From: an uncultured Allobaculum sp.
Lineage (GTDB): Bacteria > Bacillota_I > Bacilli_A > Erysipelotrichales > Erysipelotrichaceae
DNA length: 5,592 bases
NCBI GenBank assembly: GCA_948467695.1
Contig: CAOKFJ010000141.1
Location: forward strand, 1 to 5,592
Direction of reading: 5' to 3'
Below, in pieces: positions 1 through 5,592 of this stretch. Positions within the stretch are counted from its first letter, which is position 1; each line of letters begins with the position of its first letter. Below the pieces are notes generated by a model, which was given only the letters and a program-made list of their open reading frames with translations, searched no databases and was not told where the DNA came from. Position numbers and translations under genes: made by a program.

Positions 1-451
1 CTTATTCGTTACTGTATAGGTTCCAGCCGGTACCGCATAGTAAATCCGTTCCAGCTCTTCATCGGTTCCCGGATTCAGGGTTCGGCTGACTGCATAGTCA
101 GTCGTTTTTCCGGCGATCAGAACAATCGTTTCTGCTTCCGACGAGGAAACTTTAGACTGTACCGAAACATTATCCTGATCCATTGAATTCATTTCCATCG
201 ATTCAGCCGCTTCGGATTCCGCGTTAATTTTTTTCGGTTTCTTTGGCTCCTTTGGCTCGAGGCTATTCTGGCTTGTTTCTTCCTGAAGCGGTTCCGTTCT
301 ATCGATTTTTTCCGGACTGTCAGATGGCAAAACGAAGAACGCCAGGATGCACACCGCAAGAACACCATAAACCCTTATGCTTAAGGTTAGAAAACAGGGT
401 ATAAATCGAATAAGCCAGCGCTGCCAGCACAATCAGTTTGAGAATAATCAT
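1..451 (-). CDS. Partial gene for a membrane-anchored protein of unknown function, apparently frameshifted
   Basis: I do not recognise the family. The ATG at 451 has a good Shine-Dalgarno (AGAGGAAG, 7 nt away) and opens with a hydrophobic segment (residues 2-20) and a short basic turn (NLKHK). In that frame a TGA follows at 320-322, after 43 codons. One base earlier or later in phase, from the GGG run at 372-374 to the left edge, 124 codons are open. They encode a second hydrophobic segment (VYGVLAVCILAFFVLP), a charged Pro/Glu/Lys/Ser-rich linker, then a compact stretch with AGKTTDYAVSRTLNPGTDEE and YYAVPAGTYTV that looks like beta structure. Removing one G joins the parts into a sensible two-helix hairpin plus extracytoplasmic or cytoplasmic tail of at least 150 residues. 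The second frame has no ATG before its own hydrophobic segment, only a TTG just after a stop, with no ribosome site. A disrupted gene or a read error is the simplest explanation. The 3' end lies outside the window. Confidence 0.6.
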
Positions 452-510
452 TGAAACACTTCCTCTCTACACAAAAAACTTCGCGTTTTTGATTTAAACA
501 AACTCTAGCA

Positions 511-539
511 AAATTAAGAATCTGTGATAATTCAGTCAA
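511..539 (-). promoter_or_regulatory. Candidate sigma-A promoter for the left-edge membrane protein gene
   Basis: A minus-strand TTGACT (534-539) lies 17 nt upstream of TAATTT (511-516). The -35 box matches the consensus at five of six bases; the -10 box is weak. Transcription would start near 504, leaving about 50 nt before the ATG at 451. That leader holds a small A/T hairpin (CAAAAAC with GTTTTTT, loop GCGAA) of unknown importance. The position, between the mutase terminator and the next gene, fits an independent unit. Confidence 0.45.
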
Positions 540-602
540 AAAATATAATCCAATTTAGATATATTTAGTGCGAAAAACATCGATAGAACATGGAAGTGCA
601 AG

Positions 603-641
603 CATATAAAATACCCAGAACAGAATTCTGCTCTGGGTATT
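603..641 (-). terminator. Intrinsic terminator of the phosphohexomutase gene (32-nt palindrome)
   Basis: Positions 610-641 form a 32-nt inverted repeat: AATACCCAGA pairs with TCTGGGTATT, then one imperfect pair, then CAG-AATT-CTG at the tip. In minus-strand RNA the imperfect pair is a G-U wobble; in plus-strand RNA it is an A-C mismatch. The minus hairpin is therefore the better fold, and it is followed by a U-rich tail (603-609). It begins 36 nt past the TAA of the mutase. On the plus side a run of eight T (649-656) lies seven bases past the stem, so some bidirectional activity is possible. Confidence 0.75.
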
Positions 642-677
642 AATACGCTTTTTTTTGTTGCCGCGTGTAAAGAATTC

Positions 678-2192
678 TTATTTTCCTTCGCTGATGAAGG
701 TGCGGATCTGGCTGAGATCAAAGGACGGATACTGTTCGAGGAATTCGAGCAGTTCAGCAGCCATGATGCGTGCGCCGTCTTCTTCGCTCGATTCGATATT
801 GAGCGGCAGAAGGTTCTCGTGCAGCGACATGCGAAGCAGAGACCATCCGCTGCCGTGTTCTGTGTCGAAGTTGAGACGGACACCTTCGTAGTTGGGTTCA
901 ACAAGCCGGATGGTATTGCTTTCCAGACGCGCGTAGTTTTTGAGGTCTTCAATCACCTGCGCGCCATACTCTTTAAACGCTTTTTCATTGATCTTCAGAC
1001 GCAGTTCCTTCTCGGATTTGGCGTGTCCGAGATCCGCGATCAGATCGCTGATGGAATGAGAAGCGGCTTCAACCACAATGCGGCTGGCGAGATACGCGCC
1101 GTCATCGAGGAAGTAGTTGTCTTTGAAGGCGGCGTGTCCGCTGGTCTCGATGGCAAGCTGGGCATCGATGCCTTCTTCATTGAGACGTTTGGCTTCGTTG
1201 ATGACGTTCTTATAGCCGCGTTTGAAGCGATGCTGGTGAATGTTGTGCTTTTCAAGGAATTCGCCAAGCTGATCGGATGTTACGGAGTCGGTTACAACCG
1301 TCATGCCCGGATGATGACGTGCGGCAAGCACTGCGGCAAGCGCGACGATATCGTTGCGCCCGATGGGATTGCCTTTGGCATCAACAGCGGAAGAACGGTC
1401 AACATCGGTATCAAAGATGATGCCCAGATCCGCGTTGTTTTCTTTTACCGCTTTGATCAGAGAAGCCATGGCTTCTTTGTTTTCAGGGTTGGGAATGTGG
1501 TTGGGGAAACTGCCGTCGGGATCGAGGAACTGGCTTCCTTCGGTGTTTGCGCCAAGAGGCTTGAGCACCTGATCGACATAGAATCCGCCGGCGCCGTTTC
1601 CAGCATCAACAACAACATGCAGGTCTTTAAGAGGAAGATTGGGATCAACCGCTTCGGCATCCACTTTTTCGCAGATGATATTGCGCAGATGTTCGGCGTA
1701 TACGCTCATCAGATCGGATTTGGTGATGGATCCGCCGGGCTTGTGGGAGAATTCTTTCTTTTCGGCAATGTCAATCAGTTCGGCAATCTCGCTCGAATCG
1801 AGTCCGCCGCCTTTGTAGAAGAATTTCATACCGTTGCGGTTTGCCGGCATATGACTGGCGGTCAGCATAATCGATCCGTCGCAGTCGAAATCATCGAACA
1901 CCGTCGCCATAAACATAGCGGGCGTTGTGGAAAGTCCGGTATCGAAAACATCAGCGCCATCGTATACAAGACCATCCATTACTGCATGGGCAAGTTTCGG
2001 TCCGGAAAGGCGCGAATCGCGTCCGACCGCGATCGTCAGATCGGATTTTCCGGTGCGTTTTCTCAGCCATGCGACAAAGGCGCGGGCAAGTTCTCTGACT
2101 TCGCGCTCGGACAGGTTGACGGGTTCGTCTTTGTTGCGATCAAGAGCGACACCGCGAATGTCGCTGCCGTTCTGGAGTTCTTTTAGATTCAT
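678..2192 (-). CDS. Phosphoglucomutase/phosphomannomutase family phosphohexomutase
   Basis: A cytoplasmic alpha-D-phosphohexomutase of the COG1109 type, which interconverts hexose 6-phosphate and hexose 1-phosphate (glucose and/or mannose) and so feeds nucleotide-sugar synthesis. With the ATG at 2192 it has 504 residues, typical of the family. The four-domain order is visible: an N-terminal DIRG (11-14); the catalytic phosphoserine loop TASHMP (111-116, Ser113); the Mg-binding loop DTDVDR (261-266) in place of the common DGDGDR; the sugar loop ETSGH (349-353) in place of GEMSGH; and a C-terminal domain with EPNYEGVR (432-439) and GWSLLRMSLHENLLPLN (449-465), where many relatives have an RxSGTEP-type phosphate loop. 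These variants point to a divergent subfamily, also seen in other Bacillota and in plants as I recall, so the preferred sugar cannot be read from sequence. It has its own TATAAT box upstream and a hairpin terminator downstream. Relatives are called manB, pgm or pgcA; I assign no symbol. Confidence 0.93.
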   Translation of the reverse strand: MNLKELQNGSDIRGVALDRNKDEPVNLSEREVRELARAFVAWLRKRTGKSDLTIAVGRDSRLSGPKLAHAVMDGLVYDGADVFDTGLSTTPAMFMATVFDDFDCDGSIMLTASHMPANRNGMKFFYKGGGLDSSEIAELIDIAEKKEFSHKPGGSITKSDLMSVYAEHLRNIICEKVDAEAVDPNLPLKDLHVVVDAGNGAGGFYVDQVLKPLGANTEGSQFLDPDGSFPNHIPNPENKEAMASLIKAVKENNADLGIIFDTDVDRSSAVDAKGNPIGRNDIVALAAVLAARHHPGMTVVTDSVTSDQLGEFLEKHNIHQHRFKRGYKNVINEAKRLNEEGIDAQLAIETSGHAAFKDNYFLDDGAYLASRIVVEAASHSISDLIADLGHAKSEKELRLKINEKAFKEYGAQVIEDLKNYARLESNTIRLVEPNYEGVRLNFDTEHGSGWSLLRMSLHENLLPLNIESSEEDGARIMAAELLEFLEQYPSFDLSQIRTFISEGK

Positions 2193-2201
2193 TGTTCTTG
2201 T

Positions 2202-2208
2202 TCCTTCT
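2202..2208 (-). promoter_or_regulatory. Ribosome binding site that fixes the phosphohexomutase start
   Basis: The minus strand reads AGAAGGA here, 9 nt before the ATG at 2192. The longer frame from TTG at 2213 would place this motif inside the coding sequence (residues KEG) and would have no Shine-Dalgarno of its own at the right distance. The ATG at 2192 is therefore preferred. The DIRG motif then starts at residue 11, which is normal for the family. Confidence 0.75.
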
Positions 2209-2250
2209 TTCAAGTAAAGCTCTGCTTGTGCAGTCTGGCTTTCTGTCTCT

Positions 2251-2256
2251 ATTATA
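2251..2256 (-). promoter_or_regulatory. -10 box of a candidate phosphohexomutase promoter
   Basis: A perfect minus-strand TATAAT, about 60 nt before the ATG at 2192, predicts transcription from about 2244. The sequence 17-18 nt upstream (AAAGGA/CAAAGG) is a poor -35 match, and no TGn extension is present, so it may be weak or need an activator. Its place just after the ATPase terminator supports separate transcription of the mutase. Confidence 0.5.
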
Positions 2257-2324
2257 TCCGGCAGCTTCGTTTTTCCTTTGTGCTTAGCGGTTTTCCCTTT
2301 GCCGGCAGACCCGCTTTGAAATGG

Positions 2325-2356
2325 AAAACACCGCCCGAATCACTTTTCGGGCGGTG
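2325..2356 (-). terminator. Intrinsic terminator of the calcium ATPase gene
   Basis: An 11-bp perfect stem, CACCGCCCGAA with TTCGGGCGGTG (2329-2339 and 2346-2356), encloses a 6-nt loop. In minus-strand RNA it is followed at once by four U (2325-2328), then CC and another U-rich stretch. It starts 44 nt past the TAA of the ATPase. The stem is strong, so read-through into the mutase should be limited. Confidence 0.85.
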
Positions 2357-2400
2357 CGAAGGTATAAAGCCGATTAATTTGGAAACCAGATCGTCTCTGT

Positions 2401-5022
2401 TTAGTGTTCATGCTTGATCAGACCGAACGCTTTGGAGCATTCCATCACGATCGTGGGCACAATGATCAGACCGAGCGCGATCAGATACAGTTTTCCAGTC
2501 AGATAAATCGTGCCAAAAGCGGTCATAACACCGGGCATAAAGAGAACAAGACACATCATGGCAAGCGAGAACAGAGCTGCCAGGTTGAGCGTTTTATTGG
2601 TGAAAACGCCAAGCTTGAAGAGCGACTGTTCGCTTCGCATGTTGTAAGCCTGAATGACCTGTGAGAATGCGAGAACCATGAATGCCATCGTCTGTCCCGC
2701 CTGTTCGGAGTGCATTGCGCTTTCGCCGATGTAGAAAGCGGCGATGGACAGCAGGCCGAACATGATGCCCTGCAGCACAATGCGAAGTCCCAGCCCATGC
2801 GCGAACAGCCCTTCATCGCGTGATTTGGGTTTGGCGTTCATCACGCTGTCGGGAACAGCTTCCATGCCAAGCGCGATCGCCGGCAGAGAGTCGGTGACCA
2901 TATTGATCCAGAGCAGCTGCATGGAAAGCAGAGCGGACTGTTTCCATAAGAGCATGACGGCAAAGACAAGCAGCACTTCGCCGATATTGGTGCCAAGCAG
3001 ATAGCCGACCACGTTGCGGATGTTGTTGTAGATGCCGCGTCCTTCTTTGACTGCGGCGATGATTGTCGCAAAGTTGTCATCGGTCAGCGTCATATCGGAA
3101 GCGCCTTTGGCGACGTCGGTTCCGGTCACACCCATCGCAACGCCGATATTGGCAGCTTTAAGCGCCGGCGCGTCGTTGACGCCATCGCCCGTCATGGCGA
3201 CGACTTTGCCCAGGCGCTGCCAGCTTTTGACAATGCGGATTTTGTTTTCGGGAGAAACGCGGGCGTAAACCGCGATGCCCGGTACCGCCTGATCAAGTTC
3301 GCGATCATTCATCGCATCGACCTGCACGCCGGTCACTGCGCGATCGCCCGGTTCCATGATGCCAAGCTGACGGGCAATGGCGCTTGCGGTAACAACGTGG
3401 TCGCCGGTAATCATCACGGTGCGGATACCGGCTTTCTTCGCTTCTTCCACCGCCTTTTTCGCTTCGGGTCTAGGCGGGTCGATCATACCGACCATGCCAA
3501 GCAGAGTCAGATCTTTTTCGATATTTTCGCTGGAAAGATCTTCGGGCATTTCATCGAATTCGCGCTTGGCGATCGCGATGACGCGCAGCGCGTTTTCGGA
3601 CATTTTCTGGTTGATTTCTTTGGCCTGCTCTTTGCCTCCATGAATAATGCGTGGAAGCATTTCATCAAGCGCGCCTTTGGTGATGGCGACGTATTTATTG
3701 CCGATCCGGTTGATGGAAGTCATCATTTTTCGATCGGAATCAAACGGAATCTCCGCCATGCGCGGATACGCCTGATTGAGCATATCCTGGCTCATGCCGT
3801 TATTGTCGGCGGCAAGAACAATGGATGTTTCGGTTGGATCGCCAATGTGAACGATTTTATCTCCTTCTCTGGAAATCGAGCCATCGCTTGCCAAAGTGCC
3901 GTATTTAAGCAGTTCTTTGATTTCAGGAGAATTATTGGACGTGATCGCTTCGATTTCTTTGCCGCCATCCACATAGCCCTCGACAAGCGTCATGCGGTTT
4001 TGCGTAAGCGTTCCGGTTTTGTCGGAGCAGATCACCGAAGTGGAACCGAGTGTTTCCACCGCGGGCAGTTTGCGGATGATCGCGTTCTTTTTCACCATGC
4101 GCTGCACGCCGATCGAAAGAACGATTGTCACGATCGCCGGCAGACCTTCCGGGATTGCGGAAACCGCGAGCGATACAGCTGTCATGAACAGTTCAAGCGG
4201 ATTCTGACCATCCATCAGTCCGATGACAAAGATGATCGCGCAGCAGACAATCGCCAGAATGCCAAGGTATTTGCCAAGTGTGTTGAGCTTCTGCTGCAAA
4301 GGCGTCATCGTTTCGTTTTCCGCATCAAGCAGGTTGGCGATACGGCCCATTTCGGTATCCATGCCAGTCGCCGTGACAATCGCGCTGCCTGTGCCATAAG
4401 AAATGGAACAACCGGAGAACACCATTGTTTTGCGATCGCCTAGCGGCGCGTTTTCTTCGACAATCGCCATAGCGTCTTTTGTCGCGGGAACCGATTCGCC
4501 GGTCAGCGCTGATTCTTCCGCTTTGAGCGAGGAAGAGCTGATCAGTCTGGCGTCCGCGGGCACAAAGTCGCCCGCTTCAAGACGGATAACATCGCCGGGA
4601 ACAAGTTCGCTCGATTCGACAATTGTCTCCTTGCCATCGCGCATGACTTTGGCATGCGGAGCGCTCAGCGAGCGCAGCGCCTCGAGCGCTTTCTGCGCTT
4701 TGTCTTCCTGCATCACGCCAAGCACGGCGTTGACCACAACGATCAGCACGATCAGAAACGGTTCGAAAAGACCATGCAGGCCTTCGTGATTGAGCAGTGA
4801 AACGGTCAGCGAAATAACAGCAGCGGCAAGCAGAATGAGAATCATCGGATCTTTGAACTGATCGACAAAACGCTCAAGCAGCGTTTTCTGTCTCTTCTCC
4901 TTGAGCTTGTTGGGACCGTATTTTTCCAGTCGGACTTTCGCTTCTTCGCTAGTCAGTCCGACAGAAGACGAGGTGACCAGATCTTTTTCCGTCTGATCTG
5001 CAGGCAGGTCATAGTAATTCAT
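2401..5022 (-). CDS. Calcium-transporting P-type ATPase (type II, SERCA/PMR1-like)
   Basis: An integral membrane pump of 873 residues, usual for bacterial Ca2+ ATPases (Bacillus YloB, Listeria LMCA1), that uses ATP to export Ca2+. In order: cation-ATPase N-terminal domain (about 5-60); M1-M2 (59-77, 85-103); actuator with TGES (174-177); M3-M4 with PEGLP (291-295); phosphorylation motif DKTGTLT (Asp334); nucleotide domain with FDSDRK (427-432) and KGA (449-451); DPPRP (515-519); MITGDH (537-542); hinge TGDGVNDAP (611-619); then M5-M10 (about 669-863). Calcium-site residues by alignment to SERCA: Glu292 (E309), Asn679 (N768), Glu682 (E771), Asn707 (N796), Thr710 (T799) and Asp711 (D800) are kept, but the M8 Glu908 position is Gln788. 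The start has a strong AAGGAG, 8 nt from the ATG. The frame is intact. Ca2+ is the best guess; Mn2+ transport, as in PMR1-like pumps, is not excluded. No heavy-metal domain is present. Confidence 0.95.
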   Translation of the reverse strand: MNYYDLPADQTEKDLVTSSSVGLTSEEAKVRLEKYGPNKLKEKRQKTLLERFVDQFKDPMILILLAAAVISLTVSLLNHEGLHGLFEPFLIVLIVVVNAVLGVMQEDKAQKALEALRSLSAPHAKVMRDGKETIVESSELVPGDVIRLEAGDFVPADARLISSSSLKAEESALTGESVPATKDAMAIVEENAPLGDRKTMVFSGCSISYGTGSAIVTATGMDTEMGRIANLLDAENETMTPLQQKLNTLGKYLGILAIVCCAIIFVIGLMDGQNPLELFMTAVSLAVSAIPEGLPAIVTIVLSIGVQRMVKKNAIIRKLPAVETLGSTSVICSDKTGTLTQNRMTLVEGYVDGGKEIEAITSNNSPEIKELLKYGTLASDGSISREGDKIVHIGDPTETSIVLAADNNGMSQDMLNQAYPRMAEIPFDSDRKMMTSINRIGNKYVAITKGALDEMLPRIIHGGKEQAKEINQKMSENALRVIAIAKREFDEMPEDLSSENIEKDLTLLGMVGMIDPPRPEAKKAVEEAKKAGIRTVMITGDHVVTASAIARQLGIMEPGDRAVTGVQVDAMNDRELDQAVPGIAVYARVSPENKIRIVKSWQRLGKVVAMTGDGVNDAPALKAANIGVAMGVTGTDVAKGASDMTLTDDNFATIIAAVKEGRGIYNNIRNVVGYLLGTNIGEVLLVFAVMLLWKQSALLSMQLLWINMVTDSLPAIALGMEAVPDSVMNAKPKSRDEGLFAHGLGLRIVLQGIMFGLLSIAAFYIGESAMHSEQAGQTMAFMVLAFSQVIQAYNMRSEQSLFKLGVFTNKTLNLAALFSLAMMCLVLFMPGVMTAFGTIYLTGKLYLIALGLIIVPTIVMECSKAFGLIKHEH

Positions 5023-5030
5023 GGAATCAT

Positions 5031-5036
5031 CTCCTT
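5031..5036 (-). promoter_or_regulatory. Ribosome binding site of the calcium ATPase
   Basis: A near-consensus minus-strand AAGGAG, 8 nt before the ATG at 5022. An ATG overlapping the spacer (ATGATTCCATGA) reaches a stop after three codons, so it is not a competing start. Confidence 0.8.
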
Positions 5037-5064
5037 CGTGACTTCATATAGCCATTGACTCTCT

Positions 5065-5093
5065 TTTAAAGCGGGCTGAAAACGTATGATCAA
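5065..5093 (-). promoter_or_regulatory. Proximal promoter candidate for the calcium ATPase
   Basis: A minus-strand TTGATC (5088-5093) and TTTAAA (5065-5070) are separated by 17 nt, each matching the sigma-A consensus at four of six bases. Transcription would start near 5058, giving a leader of about 35 nt. It competes with the extended -10 box at 5130-5138 as the explanation for ATPase transcription. Confidence 0.35.
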
Positions 5094-5129
5094 AATTTTC
5101 CGCCCCCTGGGCGCTATGAATTATCACCG

Positions 5130-5138
5130 ATTATAACA
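5130..5138 (-). promoter_or_regulatory. Distal extended -10 promoter candidate for the calcium ATPase
   Basis: The minus strand reads TGTTATAAT, a perfect TATAAT with the TGn extension that can replace a -35 box. None is visible 17 nt upstream. Transcription would start near 5123, giving a leader of about 100 nt. That leader would include a short GC-rich hairpin (CGCCC with GGGCG, 5101-5113). Confidence 0.45.
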
Positions 5139-5268
5139 GCGGTGCGCTGATTCCTTTTTGTCCCTGCCTGAGTGTTTTATGCGCTGACTTTCGCTTTCCA
5201 AGTCATTTCTTTATAAATCCTTAATGATTGTATTCAGACAATAATCCGCTTCCTTCTTCATGCTGAGT

Positions 5269-5389
5269 CATCTTGGAAGATGCCTGTTTTCTCTTATCAC
5301 GCCATTTCGATTGGAATATTTGCCAGATACAGTCATGAAACAAAATCAATGCATTTTACCGTTCGATCAGACGATTTCTCAGGCATCTT
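5269..5389 (+). repeat. Nested inverted repeats with competing pairings
   Basis: AAGATGCCTG (5277-5286) is matched exactly by the reverse complement CAGGCATCTT (5380-5389), which would enclose 93 nt. The same AAGATG can also pair with CATCTT just before it (5269-5274), across only GG. The two pairings exclude each other. The layout could belong to a structured RNA read on the plus strand, since a plus-strand terminator follows 28 nt later. Chance is not excluded for a 10-bp repeat. Confidence 0.4.
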
Positions 5390-5394
5390 GAGGT

Positions 5395-5592
5395 ATGGAT
5401 AAAAAACGGTATTTCCTGTCGTTTTCCACAAGAAAAACGGCTTTTTTTCATTTGTCCGTTCAGAGAATCTTTATTGTTCTGTTTGCGCAAATCGTTAACT
5501 CTATTGAACATTTCGGTAAACGCTTCATCTTACTCCTGAACAATCGCCTGCTTTCGCTATCATTCCGCTTCTTTTTCCAATCAGATGTGCGC
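5395..5592 (+). CDS. Doubtful 5' part of a divergent open frame running off the right edge
   Basis: From an ATG at 5395, 66 codons stay open to the edge, beginning MDKKRYFLSF. The product is basic and rich in Phe, Leu, Ser and Arg, with one moderately hydrophobic stretch (IFIVLFAQIV). I do not recognise it. A GAGG lies only one base before the ATG, too close for a normal ribosome site, and a TGA is in frame two codons upstream. A plus-strand terminator-like hairpin sits inside its first 18 codons. Pyrimidine-rich noncoding DNA often gives this Phe/Leu/Ser-rich composition, and an open run this long is not rare by chance. It is listed because the window cuts it off before it can be judged. Confidence 0.15.
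   Translation, partial: MDKKRYFLSFSTRKTAFFHLSVQRIFIVLFAQIVNSIEHFGKRFILLLNNRLLSLSFRFFFQSDVR
5418..5448 (+). terminator. Plus-strand intrinsic terminator-like hairpin
   Basis: GTCGTTTT (5418-5425) pairs with AAAACGGC (5434-5441) over 8 bp including one G-U wobble, with an 8-nt loop, and is followed directly by seven T (5442-5448). In minus-strand RNA the wobble becomes a C-A mismatch and no U-run follows, so the plus orientation is favoured. There is no recognised plus-strand gene upstream to which it could belong. Confidence 0.5.

Larger units (their letters stand above)
5139..5592. other. Gene-poor intergenic stretch
   Basis: No well-supported gene is seen on either strand. It is visibly richer in A and T than the coding regions. 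The minus strand has only short frames (16 to 31 codons) without convincing ribosome sites. The plus strand has a 43-codon frame from 5260 with no ribosome site, and an open frame from 5395 to the edge, listed separately. The stretch also holds an inverted-repeat system (5269-5389) and a plus-strand terminator-like hairpin (5418-5448). Confidence 0.5.

Noticed and set aside
536..952. A 138-codon minus-strand frame overlapping the 3' end of the mutase
   Set aside because: It runs in another frame of the mutase and through its terminator hairpin, with Ser/Thr/Arg/Cys-rich composition and no ribosome site evidence.
819..2186. A 455-codon plus-strand open frame opposite the phosphohexomutase
   Set aside because: It lies wholly antisense to a gene with full catalytic motifs. 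Its translation shows no recognisable domain, and the codon bias of the real gene keeps the opposite frame open.
2193..2213. TTG at 2213 as the start of the phosphohexomutase
   Set aside because: The Shine-Dalgarno AGAAGGA lies between it and the ATG at 2192, correctly spaced for the ATG.
3397..4443. A 348-codon plus-strand open frame opposite the ATPase
   Set aside because: It is antisense to the conserved nucleotide-binding and phosphorylation domains. The His/Phe/Arg-rich translation is typical of a shadow frame.
5023..5125. A yybP-ykoY (manganese) riboswitch before the pump, as seen before some bacterial P-type ATPases
   Set aside because: I could not find the conserved loop sequences of that class in the leader. 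The only GC-rich hairpin is too small.
5358..5450. A 31-codon minus-strand frame beginning MKKSRFSCGK
   Set aside because: No Shine-Dalgarno, short, no recognisable product, and it overlaps the terminator-like hairpin and repeat arm.
5460..5528. A 22-codon minus-strand frame with AGGAG four bases before its ATG
   Set aside because: The ribosome site is too close, the frame is very short and no homologue is recognised.

Overview
The window carries two complete genes and one broken partial gene, all read leftward (minus strand), plus a gene-poor AT-richer stretch at the right end. The strong Shine-Dalgarno sites, sigma-A-like promoter boxes, U-tailed hairpin terminators and protein types suggest a Gram-positive Bacillota chromosome of moderate GC. 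An Erysipelotrichia-like source is only a guess. There is no mobile element, CRISPR array, tRNA or rRNA that I can see.

From right to left: (1) 5041-5592 has no convincing gene. It holds promoter candidates for the ATPase, an inverted-repeat system followed by a plus-strand intrinsic terminator (5418-5448), and a weak plus-strand open frame that runs off the edge. (2) 2401-5022 (minus) is a complete P-type ATPase of the calcium-pump (type II) class, closed by a GC-rich terminator at 2329-2356. (3) 678-2192 (minus) is a phosphoglucomutase/phosphomannomutase-family phosphohexomutase with its own TATAAT box and Shine-Dalgarno. Its ATG start gives 504 residues; an in-frame TTG seven codons upstream is less likely. 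A 32-nt near-perfect palindrome at 610-641 acts as its terminator and may also work in the other direction. (4) 1-451 (minus) is the 5' part of a gene for a small membrane-anchored protein. Its reading frame appears broken at a GGG run (372-374), and it continues past the left edge.

Each gene has its own promoter candidate, and the first two have their own terminator. They therefore look like separate transcription units lying in the same direction, not one operon. The ATPase handles cation (probably Ca2+) efflux, and the mutase supplies sugar 1-phosphates for envelope or storage polysaccharide. I see no direct functional link between them.

The points most worth checking are the frameshift at the left edge, the glutamine in place of the M8 calcium-site glutamate in the pump, and the possible plus-strand small RNA or attenuator at the right end. 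I found no clear previously undescribed multi-gene system.
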